Shown: positions 15,915 to 24,440, counted from the stretch's first letter. The stretch: 38,653 bases of DNA from an uncultured Clostridia bacterium (GCA_944383035.1 CALWOE010000005.1:1-38653), one strand, 5' to 3'. A program made the numbers and translations. The notes: generated by a model from the sequence alone, not told the origin.

Positions 15915-18377
15915 ATGTTAAAAGATAAGATAAATTTAAATTTAGAAAAAGTTATATCATATGTATTTATATTTTTGCTTTTAATATTATCAATAAAAAA
16001 AGGTGGATTTTATAAACAAGATACGATATTTTTTAATTTATGTGTATTAATACTTTGTATATTTTATTTTGCTATAAAAAAAATAAATAAATTAAAAAAT
16101 GAAAAAATAAATGTTAAAAATATAAATATAAAAAAAGACGATAAAAAGAAAATAAATAAAAATGATAATGATAATGATAATAAAAAAACAAAATTTGATA
16201 TGTTTGAATTACTAATACTTATGTTACCAGTTTCATTTATGTTGCCAATAGTATTTAATAATTATACTAATCTTAATAATAGCATTTTTGAAATGATAAG
16301 ATATTTTAATTTGTATTTTATATATAAACTCATGAAAAGTTTAAATACACAAAATATTTTATTAAATGGAATTTTAGTTATTAGTTTTATACAATGTATA
16401 TTTGGATTAGATTTTTTAGGAAATAGATATTTAGAAAAGCTCCTTAAAATTTTTTCATCTTCTTATTTAGATAAAGATTTATATAGAATTTCTGGTACTT
16501 TTCAATACGCAAATGTGTTTGGTATGTTATTTTTAATATCTATAGTTATTTTAGAAAATAAAATTATAAATTGTATAAAAAATAAAAAGTCAAAAATAAA
16601 AATAATAATTTTTGAATCATTTTATGTATTATTTCTAACTACTATGTATTTAACATATTCTAGATATTTAATATTGTTATATTTTGCATATATTTTATAT
16701 AGATTAATTAAAAATAAAGATAAATATAGAAGTTATCTTATTTCTTTTTATTTTGAAAAAAATATAATATCTCTTTTATTGATGGTAGTTATATATAATA
16801 TTTTAAAAATAAATAGTCAATATTTATATATTAGTGTTATATTATTTTTAACAATATATTTATTATTTAAAATCATTATACAAAAGATAATTTCTTTAAA
16901 TAGTATAAAGTTTGAAAAAGATATAAATTCTAAATTTTTAGTATTATATAATAAGAAATGTTATTTATATATTTTTTTAGTAATTATATATCTTAGTTTA
17001 GCATTAAATATAACTCAAGATGTAAATATATTAAATGATAATTATTATTCTAAAAATATATATGATATAACTAATGGAAAAAATAATTTAAAGTTTGATA
17101 TAAATGATATAGTAGGAGATAGCAGATATAAAATAGAAATATTACAAGTGGATAATGAAAATAATGTTAAACTACTAAAGCAAATAAATTATTATGAAAT
17201 ATTAAAAATAACAAATTCATATGATATAGACTTATCAGAGAATGCAAAATATTTAAAAATAGATGTTTTTATGGAAAAAGGAAATATTAATTTTAGTAAT
17301 TTATATGTAAATAATAAAAAAGTAAAATTAGATTATATATTTATTCCGACATATTTGGTTGATAGAATTCAGGATATAATGAATTATTCAACTAGTATTA
17401 ATGATAGATTAAATTATTTTTTTGATAGCATAAAAATGTCTACTTTATCAGTGAAAAACTTACTCTTTGGAGCTGGTGGAGAAGCTTTTAATAATTTACT
17501 TGATATAGTAAAAACTCATAATTATAATTCTACAGAGGCACATAGTTTTATTATGCAAGTATTTGTAGAAACGGGAATTTTTGGAACTTTAGTATTAATT
17601 TTAATTATAGTTATTTTCTTTAAAAATTGTAAAAATAATATGATTAAAACTATATTTACATTACTACTTTTACATTCAATGTTAGATATAGAATTTTCTT
17701 TTATGTTTTATATAGCACTTTTGGGGATTTTACTTTCCTTTAGTGATTTTAAAATAAATATAAGTTTAAATATTGCAAAAATCTTAAATCTTTTAAAAAA
17801 TTTACTTGTTATAGCATTTAGCGTATTTTCAATATATTTGTTAATTAATGCAAATATTGCCTTAAATTATAACGTTATATCATTAAAAAATGAAGAAGAT
17901 ATTGATTTAAATACAACAATTACTGCAGTATATAGACTAGAAAAAAGAGTAAATTTAGATATTTTTGATATAGATTACAAAAAAGATTTAAATGATGGAT
18001 ATGAACTTTTTATAGATAAAATTTCTATATATAATGATTTAAATGAAAGTTATATAAAGGATGTTATAAGTAATTTAGAACAAAATTTAATTGCAATCGA
18101 AAAATATGATAAATATAATATATATACAAAAGAGTTTTTAATTGAAAATTATATTAAATTTATGGATTTTTTTGTAAGCATTAATCATTCAAATGATTAC
18201 AATTATTATTATGAAAAGGTAGCCAATATATATAATTATATAAAGAAAAATTATAATTATTTAGATAATAAACAAGATATATTAGATGATTTGAAAGAAA
18301 ATATAGAAAAATCAATACAAAAATTAAAAGATAATAAAAAAATAAATGATGATATGCTATCATATATTACTTTTTAG
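15915..18377 (+). CDS. O-antigen ligase/polymerase-like (Wzy_C) membrane protein
   Basis: An 820-residue multi-pass membrane protein, with about 11-13 helices between residues 10 and 650. Family marks are RISGTFQYANVFGM (near 192) and the later loop EAHSFIMQVFVETGIFG (near 540), where the conserved His-containing motif of O-antigen ligase/Wzy_C proteins sits. These enzymes join or extend lipid-linked glycans outside the membrane. A Lys/Asp/Asn-rich loop (about 60-95), an extracytoplasmic insert of about 100 residues (about 365-470) and a helical tail after about 650 extend the core. No glycosyltransferase or flippase gene is near, so the substrate cannot be inferred; teichoic-like or capsule glycans are possible. 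The ATG follows AAGGTGG. Confidence 0.75.
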   Translation: MLKDKINLNLEKVISYVFIFLLLILSIKKGGFYKQDTIFFNLCVLILCIFYFAIKKINKLKNEKINVKNINIKKDDKKKINKNDNDNDNKKTKFDMFELLILMLPVSFMLPIVFNNYTNLNNSIFEMIRYFNLYFIYKLMKSLNTQNILLNGILVISFIQCIFGLDFLGNRYLEKLLKIFSSSYLDKDLYRISGTFQYANVFGMLFLISIVILENKIINCIKNKKSKIKIIIFESFYVLFLTTMYLTYSRYLILLYFAYILYRLIKNKDKYRSYLISFYFEKNIISLLLMVVIYNILKINSQYLYISVILFLTIYLLFKIIIQKIISLNSIKFEKDINSKFLVLYNKKCYLYIFLVIIYLSLALNITQDVNILNDNYYSKNIYDITNGKNNLKFDINDIVGDSRYKIEILQVDNENNVKLLKQINYYEILKITNSYDIDLSENAKYLKIDVFMEKGNINFSNLYVNNKKVKLDYIFIPTYLVDRIQDIMNYSTSINDRLNYFFDSIKMSTLSVKNLLFGAGGEAFNNLLDIVKTHNYNSTEAHSFIMQVFVETGIFGTLVLILIIVIFFKNCKNNMIKTIFTLLLLHSMLDIEFSFMFYIALLGILLSFSDFKINISLNIAKILNLLKNLLVIAFSVFSIYLLINANIALNYNVISLKNEEDIDLNTTITAVYRLEKRVNLDIFDIDYKKDLNDGYELFIDKISIYNDLNESYIKDVISNLEQNLIAIEKYDKYNIYTKEFLIENYIKFMDFFVSINHSNDYNYYYEKVANIYNYIKKNYNYLDNKQDILDDLKENIEKSIQKLKDNKKINDDMLSYITF

Positions 18378-18384
18378 TTAAGTA

Positions 18385-18413
18385 TTGTTTTTTGGAATAT
18401 TATGTGATATAAT
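18385..18413 (+). promoter_or_regulatory. Promoter of the secG-rnr-trmB operon
   Basis: TTGTTT (18385-18390), a 17-nt spacer, TATAAT (18408-18413). Confidence 0.65.
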
Positions 18414-18452
18414 ATAGACTATGATATTTATGGTTTCAAGGAGGAGAATAAT

Positions 18453-18689
18453 ATGGGCTGGATAGATTGGACATTATCAATTATAACAGTAATTATTGGT
18501 ATAGCTTTAACTGTAGTTGTTATGCTTCAAAATAGTAAAGATTCACAATCAGTAGTAACAGGAGCTAATACTTTCTATGGTTCAAATAAATCAAAAACTT
18601 TAGATGGTAAACTTTCAAAATATACAGTAATATTAGCTTTAGTATTTTGTTTACTTTGTGTTTTAACTACTGTAGCTATAATGCATTAA
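18453..18689 (+). CDS. secG: Preprotein translocase subunit SecG
   Basis: A 78-residue protein with two membrane helices (about 5-25 and 55-76) joined by a polar Gly/Ser/Asn loop containing VVTGANTFYGSNKSKTLDGKL, the arrangement of SecG. SecG stimulates protein export through SecYE. The VVMLQNSK stretch after helix 1 is the familiar LLQ.sK signature. The ATG follows GGAGGAG. rnr starts 12 nt downstream, the common secG-rnr pairing in Firmicutes. Confidence 0.93.
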   Translation: MGWIDWTLSIITVIIGIALTVVVMLQNSKDSQSVVTGANTFYGSNKSKTLDGKLSKYTVILALVFCLLCVLTTVAIMH

Positions 18690-18701
18690 AAGAGGTATTA
18701 A

Positions 18702-20876
18702 ATGAGTAAAAAATACGAAGATAATAGTAAAATCTTAAAAATAAGCGAAGAAGAATATTTAAAAAAGAAGGAAGCCGTGACTTCCTTTTTTTCAGATAAA
18801 GCTTATGTTAAAATGACTTTTAAACAAATAGCTAATATTTTAAATGTAAATAAAAATCAAATACATATTTTAGATAGTATATTAACTGATCTTGAAAATG
18901 AAGGAATTATATATATAGATGATAGTAAAAGATTTGATTTAACAAAAAAATTAGGCCTTTTAAAATGTACATATTCAAAAAAGAATGAAAGATATGGTTT
19001 TGGTATAAATATTGAAAATGAAGAAGATATATATATTCAAAAAGAAAATTCATTATATGCTATGAATAATGATGAAGTATTAGTTGAAAAATTAACTAAT
19101 AATACAGGAAAGTTAGTAGAAGGTAAAGTTGTTAAAATTTTAAAAAGAAATAATGAAAAAGTTGTTGGAACTTTTGTTAAAAATAAGAATTTTGGTTTTG
19201 TTATACCAATTGATACAAAAATAGACGATATTTATATTTCTAAAAAAAATAGCATTAATATTAAAGATTCAGCATTAGTTGAAGTAAAAATAGAAAAATA
19301 TCCTTCAAAAAATTCAAAATCCGAAGGAAAAATTATACGTGTAATTGGTAATATTAATGATAAAAACATAGATGTAAAAGCGTTATATATATCTTACGGA
19401 TTAGATAAATTAGAAAAATTTAATAAAAATATTGAAAATGAATTAAAAAATATACCAGATAAAGTTTTAAAAATAGAAATGGAAAAAAGAGAAGATAGAA
19501 CTTTAGATAATATATTTACTATAGATTCTGAAGATGCTATGGATTTAGATGATGCTGTTAGTGTAAAAAAACTTGGTAATGGAAATTATTTATTATCTGT
19601 ATATATTGCAGATGTTAGTCACTATGTAAAGGAGTCTAGTTATTTAGATAAAGAGGCAATTTCAAGAGGAACTTCTATATATATACCTGGACAAGTTATT
19701 CCAATGCTTCCAAAAAAGTTATCTAATGGGATATGTAGTTTAAATGCAAAAGTATTAAGACTTGCTCTAGGCTGTGACATGGAAATAGACAAAAAAGGAA
19801 ATGTATTAAATAGTAATGTGTTTAAAGCAGTAATTAAAGTTGCAAAGAAAATGACATATGATAATGTATACAAGACTTTAGAAAATGATACGAAAAATAT
19901 AGACAAAGAGTATATAAAATATAAAAAAGATTTAGTATTAATGAAAGAACTTGCATTAATATTAATGAAAAAAAGAAAAAATGATGGATGTATAGACTTT
20001 GATATAAAAGAGACAAAAATAGTTTTAGATAAAATGGGTGATGTAGTAGATATAAAACCATATGAAATAACAATTGCAAATAAAATAATAGAAGAGTTTA
20101 TGCTTGTTACTAATATGACGATAGCTGAAAAATTTTTCTTTTTAGATGTACCATTTATTTATAGAATTCATGAAAAACCAGATGAAGAAAAATTAATAAA
20201 GTTAAATGAGTTATTATCATCATACAAAAAAAGAATAAAAGGAATAAAAAATGTTCATCCAAGTGCGCTTTCAAATATATTAAAAGGTATTGAAAATGAA
20301 GAAGAAAAAGAAGTAATATCAACATATATGTTAAGAACATTAAAAATTGCAAGATATAGCAATATATGTAGTGGACATTTTGGACTTTCAGCAAAATATT
20401 ATTGTCATTTTACATCTCCAATTAGAAGATATCCAGATCTTTTTATACATAGGATAATATCTAATTTAATAGATAATAATTATTTATTAAATGATAAAAA
20501 TTACTTAAAATATGAAAAAAAAGCTGAAATTTACTCAAAGACATCATCAGATATGGAAAAGAAAGCAACATTAATAGAAAGAGATTTTGATGATTTATAC
20601 ATAGTAAAATATATGGAGAAATTTATTGGAAATATTTACGAAGGAATAGTATCTAGTGTTACTTCTTTTGGAATGTTTGTAAAACTTGAAAATACAGCAG
20701 AAGGGTTAGTTCCTTTTAAGAATATGCCAGATGATGATTATTATATATATGATGAAAGAAAAAGTATTTTAATTGGAGAGAAAACATCAAAGACATATAA
20801 AATTGGTGATAAGGTAAAAGTAAAATTGCAAAGAGCTGATACAAAATTAAAAGAAATAGACTTTTTGTTATTATAG
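18702..20876 (+). CDS. rnr: Ribonuclease R
   Basis: A 3'-to-5' exoribonuclease that degrades structured RNA. The 724-residue product has an N-terminal winged-helix-like region (about 20-80), two cold-shock/OB domains (about 85-225), the RNB catalytic domain (about 255-585) with the metal-binding DSEDAMDLDDA near 275 and HFTSPIRRYPDLFIHR near 567, and a C-terminal S1 domain (about 642-722: YEGIVSSVTSFGMFVKLE). The C-terminal basic tail of many RNase R proteins is missing. smpB and ssrA, which often follow rnr, are absent; an unrelated membrane protein gene follows 9 nt later. Confidence 0.95.
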   Translation: MSKKYEDNSKILKISEEEYLKKKEAVTSFFSDKAYVKMTFKQIANILNVNKNQIHILDSILTDLENEGIIYIDDSKRFDLTKKLGLLKCTYSKKNERYGFGINIENEEDIYIQKENSLYAMNNDEVLVEKLTNNTGKLVEGKVVKILKRNNEKVVGTFVKNKNFGFVIPIDTKIDDIYISKKNSINIKDSALVEVKIEKYPSKNSKSEGKIIRVIGNINDKNIDVKALYISYGLDKLEKFNKNIENELKNIPDKVLKIEMEKREDRTLDNIFTIDSEDAMDLDDAVSVKKLGNGNYLLSVYIADVSHYVKESSYLDKEAISRGTSIYIPGQVIPMLPKKLSNGICSLNAKVLRLALGCDMEIDKKGNVLNSNVFKAVIKVAKKMTYDNVYKTLENDTKNIDKEYIKYKKDLVLMKELALILMKKRKNDGCIDFDIKETKIVLDKMGDVVDIKPYEITIANKIIEEFMLVTNMTIAEKFFFLDVPFIYRIHEKPDEEKLIKLNELLSSYKKRIKGIKNVHPSALSNILKGIENEEEKEVISTYMLRTLKIARYSNICSGHFGLSAKYYCHFTSPIRRYPDLFIHRIISNLIDNNYLLNDKNYLKYEKKAEIYSKTSSDMEKKATLIERDFDDLYIVKYMEKFIGNIYEGIVSSVTSFGMFVKLENTAEGLVPFKNMPDDDYYIYDERKSILIGEKTSKTYKIGDKVKVKLQRADTKLKEIDFLLL

Positions 20877-20885
20877 GAGTTTAAT

Positions 20886-21614
20886 ATGAATAAAAAAGAA
20901 GTAATAAAAAAACAAAATAATACTAAAAAAAATAATAAAGAAAATAATAATGATATTGTAAAAAAAGTAAAAGAATTTATAGAATATTATAAAAAAAATG
21001 TATCAAAATATCATGTTATAACAACAATAATTTTTTATATAATATTTTTAAGTTCAATAAGTTATTTTATGTCTAATTTAGATATAGTAAAAGAAATATC
21101 AGCTAATATGAATACTGATATAAATATTTTTTCATATATTTTAAAAAATAAAATATTTACGATGCTTTTAATTATTGTATCTGGAATAACACCATACTTT
21201 TTTATTCCGGTTATAGGAGTAATATTACCATATAGTTTTTCTATTCAAGTTGTTATAGATTTTGTAAATAGTGGTAATAATTATTTGTTATTTATTGTAA
21301 ATATTATATTTTGCTTAATACAACTAATCGGTGTATCACTTGCAGTAGCTTTTGGAATTAAGTTATGTATTTTAAGTACAAAAAGATTTAGATATAACCA
21401 AAAATATAAAGGTTTTAGTTTTTACGATTTAAAAAAAGCATTTTATGAAACAAAAAATGATAAAAAGAAATTAGAAGAATTAGAAGCATCTAGAAAGAAA
21501 AAATTAGAAAAAAATGAAAAATTAAATGTTAAAATTCCATATTTTATGTATATATATGGCTTTGTAGTAAGTACAGTTATTGTAGTGATAACAACTTTAA
21601 TAACAAAAATTTAG
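20886..21614 (+). CDS. Unrecognised membrane protein in the secG-rnr-trmB operon
   Basis: A 242-residue protein with a very polar Lys/Asn N-terminus (1-40), one membrane helix (about 44-64), two or three in the middle (about 93-160) and one at the C-terminus (about 218-240). A charged segment rich in Lys and Glu (about 165-205) precedes the last helix. SGITPYFFIPVIGVILPYSF in the middle is the most distinctive part and faintly recalls SpoIIM-type proteins, but I would not assign that. The ATG follows TAGGAG, 9 nt after rnr and 9 nt before trmB, so it is co-transcribed with both. Function unknown. Confidence 0.7.
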   Translation: MNKKEVIKKQNNTKKNNKENNNDIVKKVKEFIEYYKKNVSKYHVITTIIFYIIFLSSISYFMSNLDIVKEISANMNTDINIFSYILKNKIFTMLLIIVSGITPYFFIPVIGVILPYSFSIQVVIDFVNSGNNYLLFIVNIIFCLIQLIGVSLAVAFGIKLCILSTKRFRYNQKYKGFSFYDLKKAFYETKNDKKKLEELEASRKKKLEKNEKLNVKIPYFMYIYGFVVSTVIVVITTLITKI

Positions 21615-21623
21615 GAGGAAAAT

Positions 21624-22262
21624 ATGCGTACTAGATATAATAAAGATGCAAACGATATAGTAAATAGTTTTGATAGGTATATAAATTCAAAAGAAAAGTT
21701 AAAAGAAAAATTAAAAGATAATAAAACAAAAAAGATTATTCTTGAAATTGGTATGGGAAAAGGTGATTTTATAACTCAAATGGCATTACAAACACAAGAA
21801 TATATATATATTGGAGTTGAATTATCAATTCAAGTTCTTGCAATAGCAATAAAAAAATTAAAACTTTATGAAAAAGAAAATAATGTTAGGCTTGATAATT
21901 TGTACTTTATGTCTTTTGATGCAATAAATTTATCAGAAATTTTTGATGGTGTTGAAGTAGAAAAATTATATTTAAATTTTAGTGATCCATGGCCTAAAAA
22001 AAGACATGCTAAAAGAAGACTTACAAACGAAAGATTTTTAAAAGAATATAAAAAGGTTTTAAAAAAAGATGGAATAATTGAATTTAAGACAGATAATAGG
22101 CTTTTATTTGAATATAGTTTAGTTAGTATGCAAAATTTTGGTATGACATTTTTAGAAGTATATTTAGATCTTCATAAAACTGATGTGTATAATATTGAAA
22201 CAGAATATGAGAATAAATTTTCAAAAAATGGACCTATATATAAATTAGTAGCAAAAATATAA
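21624..22262 (+). CDS. trmB: tRNA (guanine-N7-)-methyltransferase
   Basis: TrmB uses SAM to make m7G46 in the tRNA variable loop. The 212-residue product has the SAM motif ILEIGMGKGDF near 39-49, the diagnostic NFSDPWPKKRHAKRRL near 113-128, FKTDN near 152-156 and the C-terminal TEYE near 193-196. The length is typical. The ATG follows AGGAGG. It is the last gene of the secG operon and ends in a strong hairpin. Confidence 0.95.
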   Translation: MRTRYNKDANDIVNSFDRYINSKEKLKEKLKDNKTKKIILEIGMGKGDFITQMALQTQEYIYIGVELSIQVLAIAIKKLKLYEKENNVRLDNLYFMSFDAINLSEIFDGVEVEKLYLNFSDPWPKKRHAKRRLTNERFLKEYKKVLKKDGIIEFKTDNRLLFEYSLVSMQNFGMTFLEVYLDLHKTDVYNIETEYENKFSKNGPIYKLVAKI

Positions 22263-22264
22263 AA

Positions 22265-22304
22265 ATAAGCTTTGTGTAAAATAATCACAAAGCTTATATT
22301 TTTC
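22265..22304. terminator. Bidirectional terminator after trmB
   Basis: A 12-bp stem ATAAGCTTTGTG with CACAAAGCTTAT, with TATTTTTCT beyond it on the + strand. The convergent gene on the minus strand ends at 22305 and may share it. Confidence 0.8.
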
Positions 22305-22787
22305 TTAATAACCAAGTTCTTTTAAAATAGTATTTACATTATCTTTAAGATCAGATGAAACATTTACAAAAGCTACGGTATTAGCAACTTTTGAAACAAC
22401 CATATATTTACCATTTGAAGTTAATGTATATTTAGAATAATTTTTGCCATTTATGTTTGATTCAGTTGAAGCACCACTTTTTGTTGATTCAAATATTGAT
22501 TTATTATTGTTATAAAAAGCAGTAGCATAAGTTTCATCAGAAAGTTCATAAAATTCAATTTGGTATGTACGATTTCCATCTATTGCTAGAGTTGCACTTT
22601 TAACATATGAATAATCTGCCATTTGCTCTGATGCATCAGTAATTGTAAATCCCATATCTTGCATTTTTGTTGAAAATTGATCTTTTGTAATAGATTCTTT
22701 TTCTTTGTTTAAAACGAAAAATAGAGTACCAACTGCTATACCAATTATTACAATAATAACAAATAAAATTATAAAAAACTTTTTCAT
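22305..22787 (-). CDS. Single-pass membrane-anchored protein of unknown function
   Basis: A 160-residue protein with an N-terminal uncleaved-looking membrane helix (about 3-27, MKKFFIILFVIIVIIGIAVG) and an extracytoplasmic domain of about 125 residues with alternating beta-strand character, including NRTYQIEFYEL and KYTLTSNGKYMVVSKV. There is no lipobox Cys. The ATG at 22787 is chosen for its GGGAGGG ribosome site; an upstream in-frame start would put more residues across the promoter. I do not recognise the family with certainty. It is a single-gene unit. Confidence 0.75.
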   Translation of the reverse strand: MKKFFIILFVIIVIIGIAVGTLFFVLNKEKESITKDQFSTKMQDMGFTITDASEQMADYSYVKSATLAIDGNRTYQIEFYELSDETYATAFYNNNKSIFESTKSGASTESNINGKNYSKYTLTSNGKYMVVSKVANTVAFVNVSSDLKDNVNTILKELGY

Positions 22788-22808
22788 ATATAATTCCCTC
22801 CCAATATA

Positions 22809-22837
22809 TTTATAGCATATAGATATAAAAAAATCAA
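22809..22837 (-). promoter_or_regulatory. Promoter of the membrane-anchored protein gene
   Basis: On the minus strand TTGATT (22832-22837), a 17-nt spacer, TATAAA (22809-22814) with an extended TG. Confidence 0.65.
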
Positions 22838-22847
22838 GTAAAAGCAA

Positions 22848-22888
22848 ATAAAAGTAAAAAAAGTTTCATGTAACTTCCATGAAACTTT
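22848..22888 (-). terminator. Terminator of tRNA-Gln(CTG)
   Basis: An 11-bp perfect stem AAAGTTTCATG with CATGAAACTTT and a 7-nt loop. On the minus strand it is followed by TTTTACTTTTATT, just after the tRNA 3' end. Confidence 0.8.
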
Positions 22889-22894
22889 AATATT

Positions 22895-22969
22895 TGGCTG
22901 GGATAGCTGGATTCGAACCAGCGAATGTCGGGGTCAGAGTCCGATGCCTTACCACTTGGCGATATCCCA
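22895..22969 (-). tRNA. tRNA-Gln (anticodon CTG)
   Basis: A 75-nt cloverleaf with encoded CCA. Acceptor TGGGATA with TATCCCA (U1-A72, typical of tRNA-Gln), discriminator G, T-arm with GGTTCGAATCC. The anticodon arm is TCGGA-CTCTGAC-CCCGA, reading CTG (codon CAG), with an A-C mismatch at the pair closing the loop (31-39). Confidence 0.88.
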
Positions 22970-22979
22970 ATACCATTTT

Positions 22980-23008
22980 ATTATACAACTATATTAATAA
23001 TAAATCAA
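22980..23008 (-). promoter_or_regulatory. Promoter of tRNA-Gln(CTG)
   Basis: On the minus strand TTGATT (23003-23008), a 17-nt spacer, TATAAT (22980-22985). It lies directly after the stop codon of the small minus-strand gene. Confidence 0.7.
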
Positions 23009-23010
23009 TA

Positions 23011-23163
23011 TTATTTATTTACTAAACTTGAATTTTCACAGTATCCAAGCCAACATATAAATTGGCTAAAAAATTTTGGCATATTTATTACCATTAATGA
23101 TAAAGTAAGAGATATTATAACAATAAAAATGCTAATTGTTAAATTTTCAAATGTTTTTTTCAT
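23011..23163 (-). CDS. 50-residue single-helix membrane peptide
   Basis: A short minus-strand frame starts with ATG at 23163 after the ribosome site AGGTGGT and ends at TAA (23011-23013). The peptide has a basic start MKKTFENLTI, one long hydrophobic helix (about residues 9-28) and a polar tail with two Cys (ICWLGYC). Everything fits a small membrane protein, but no family is recognised and the promoter is weak. It fills the otherwise unexplained gap between two tRNA genes. Confidence 0.55.
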   Translation of the reverse strand: MKKTFENLTISIFIVIISLTLSLMVINMPKFFSQFICWLGYCENSSLVNK

Positions 23164-23258
23164 TTGTACCACCTATAATTATATATATTCTTTTTATTAT
23201 ATTTTTATTCTTATTTTGCATAATTTAGTAAGTTTTTACATAAAATTTATATAAAATA

Positions 23259-23287
23259 TTGACAAAATTAAAAAAATATATTAAAAT
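23259..23287 (+). promoter_or_regulatory. Promoter of tRNA-His/tRNA-Gln(TTG)
   Basis: TTGACA (23259-23264), a 17-nt spacer, TAAAAT (23282-23287), 14 nt before the tRNA-His gene. Confidence 0.7.
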
Positions 23288-23300
23288 ATAAAAGTATTGT

Positions 23301-23378
23301 GGTGGATATAGCGCAGTTGGTTAGAGCGCCAGTTTGTGGCACTGGAGGTCATGGGTTCGAATCCCATTTTCCACCCCA
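23301..23378 (+). tRNA. tRNA-His (anticodon GTG)
   Basis: Cloverleaf with encoded CCA. Anticodon arm CCAGT-TTGTGGC-ACTGG reads GTG. It has the extra G at -1 opposite discriminator C, the identity mark of tRNA-His. The acceptor stem GTGGATA with TTTCCAC holds one T-T mismatch. Confidence 0.93.
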
Positions 23379-23393
23379 TTAAAATTAGTATAT

Positions 23394-23468
23394 TGGGATG
23401 TAGCCAAGCGGTAAGGCACCAGACTTTGACTCTGGCATGCGCTGGTTCGAATCCAGCCATCCCAGCCA
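23394..23468 (+). tRNA. tRNA-Gln (anticodon TTG)
   Basis: 75 nt with encoded CCA. Acceptor TGGGATG with CATCCCA, anticodon arm CCAGA-CTTTGAC-TCTGG reading TTG (codon CAA), T-arm GCTGG-TTCGAAT-CCAGC. It lies 15 nt after tRNA-His and is probably co-transcribed with it. Confidence 0.95.
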
Positions 23469-23474
23469 AATTTG

Positions 23475-23506
23475 AAAAACCATTTCGTTTAGGAATGGTT
23501 TTTTTG
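23475..23506 (+). terminator. Terminator of the tRNA-His/Gln unit
   Basis: AAAAACCATT pairs with AATGGTTTTT around a 9-nt loop and runs into T residues. No gene is seen between here and the next promoter at 23612. Confidence 0.8.
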
Positions 23507-23611
23507 TTTGTATTGTATAAAAATCAAAATAAAATAATAAGAATTAGTAATAGAAAAAAAATAAAGTTTAGTAATTAATTGTAGTATTTTGTTAAATTGT
23601 AAGATAATTTG

Positions 23612-23640
23612 TTGACTTTAAGCACTTTATGTTATAAAAT
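23612..23640 (+). promoter_or_regulatory. Promoter of the NifU-like/GGGtGRT operon
   Basis: TTGACT (23612-23617), a 17-nt spacer, TAAAAT (23635-23640). The leader of about 85 nt contains only a small AAATTC/GAATTT inverted repeat, with no recognised riboswitch. Confidence 0.65.
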
Positions 23641-23734
23641 TAATAGTTGAAAAGGTAAAAAATTCGAAAGGAATTTATTTGCTTTTAACATATTATACTT
23701 CAATTTATATATTGATTAAAGGAGAGTGAATTTT

Positions 23735-24427
23735 ATGAAGTATACAAAAAAAGTAGAAGATATGTGTTGTGTAAAAAAAGGTGTAAACCATGGACCAGCA
23801 CCAATACCAGAAGAAGGTAAATGGGTAAAAGCATCAGAAATTAAAGATATTTCTGGTTTAACTCATGGTATAGGCTGGTGTGCTCCACAACAAGGTGCTT
23901 GTAAATTAACACTAAATATAAAAGATGGAATAATTCAAGAAGCATTAGTAGAAACAATTGGATGTTCTGGAATGACTCATTCAGCTGCTATGGCAGGAGA
24001 AATCTTAGTTGGTAAAACAATTTTAGAAGCTTTAAATACAGACTTAGTTTGTGACGCTATAAATACAGCTATGAGAGAATTATTCTTGCAAATTGTATAT
24101 GGAAGATCACAATCAGCATTCTCTGAAGGAGGATTAGATGTTGGTGCCGGTCTTGAAGATTTAGGAAAAGGACATAGAAGTCAAGTTGGTACTGTATATA
24201 GTACTTTATCAAAAGGACCAAGATATCTTGAACTTACAGATGGATATATTTTAGAGCAAGGTTTAGATAAAGACAATGAAATAATTGGATATAAATATGT
24301 TAATTTAGGAAAAATGATGGATAATATTAAATCTGGAATGGATCCTATGGAAGCAATAAAAAAAGCGACTGCTACATATGGTAGATTTGATGAAGCTGTA
24401 AAAACTATTGATCCAAGAGAAGAATAA
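23735..24427 (+). CDS. NifU/IscU-like iron-sulfur scaffold protein
   Basis: A 230-residue protein whose central part, GACKLTLNIKDGIIQEALVETIGCSG then GEILVGKTILEAL, in the region of residues 57-105, follows the NifU N-terminal/IscU scaffold pattern. Additional Cys occur near the N-terminus (MCCVKKG) and in GIGWCAPQQGAC. The C-terminal half (about 120-230) is unlike plain IscU. This version typically stands next to a GGGtGRT gene, as here (13 nt downstream). The ATG at 23735 is chosen for AAAGGAGAG upstream. Assembly or carriage of an Fe-S cluster is inferred from the domain; the client protein is unknown. Confidence 0.75.
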   Translation: MKYTKKVEDMCCVKKGVNHGPAPIPEEGKWVKASEIKDISGLTHGIGWCAPQQGACKLTLNIKDGIIQEALVETIGCSGMTHSAAMAGEILVGKTILEALNTDLVCDAINTAMRELFLQIVYGRSQSAFSEGGLDVGAGLEDLGKGHRSQVGTVYSTLSKGPRYLELTDGYILEQGLDKDNEIIGYKYVNLGKMMDNIKSGMDPMEAIKKATATYGRFDEAVKTIDPREE

Positions 24428-24440
24428 GGAGGAATATAAA

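Noticed and set aside
22925..23254. Plus-strand frame of 109 residues over tRNA-Gln and the small minus-strand gene
   Set aside because: It begins inside a tRNA, has no ribosome site, and overlaps the minus-strand frame that does have one.
23336..23578. Frame of 80 residues across tRNA-His and tRNA-Gln(TTG)
   Set aside because: It is a translation of two tRNA genes and their terminator.
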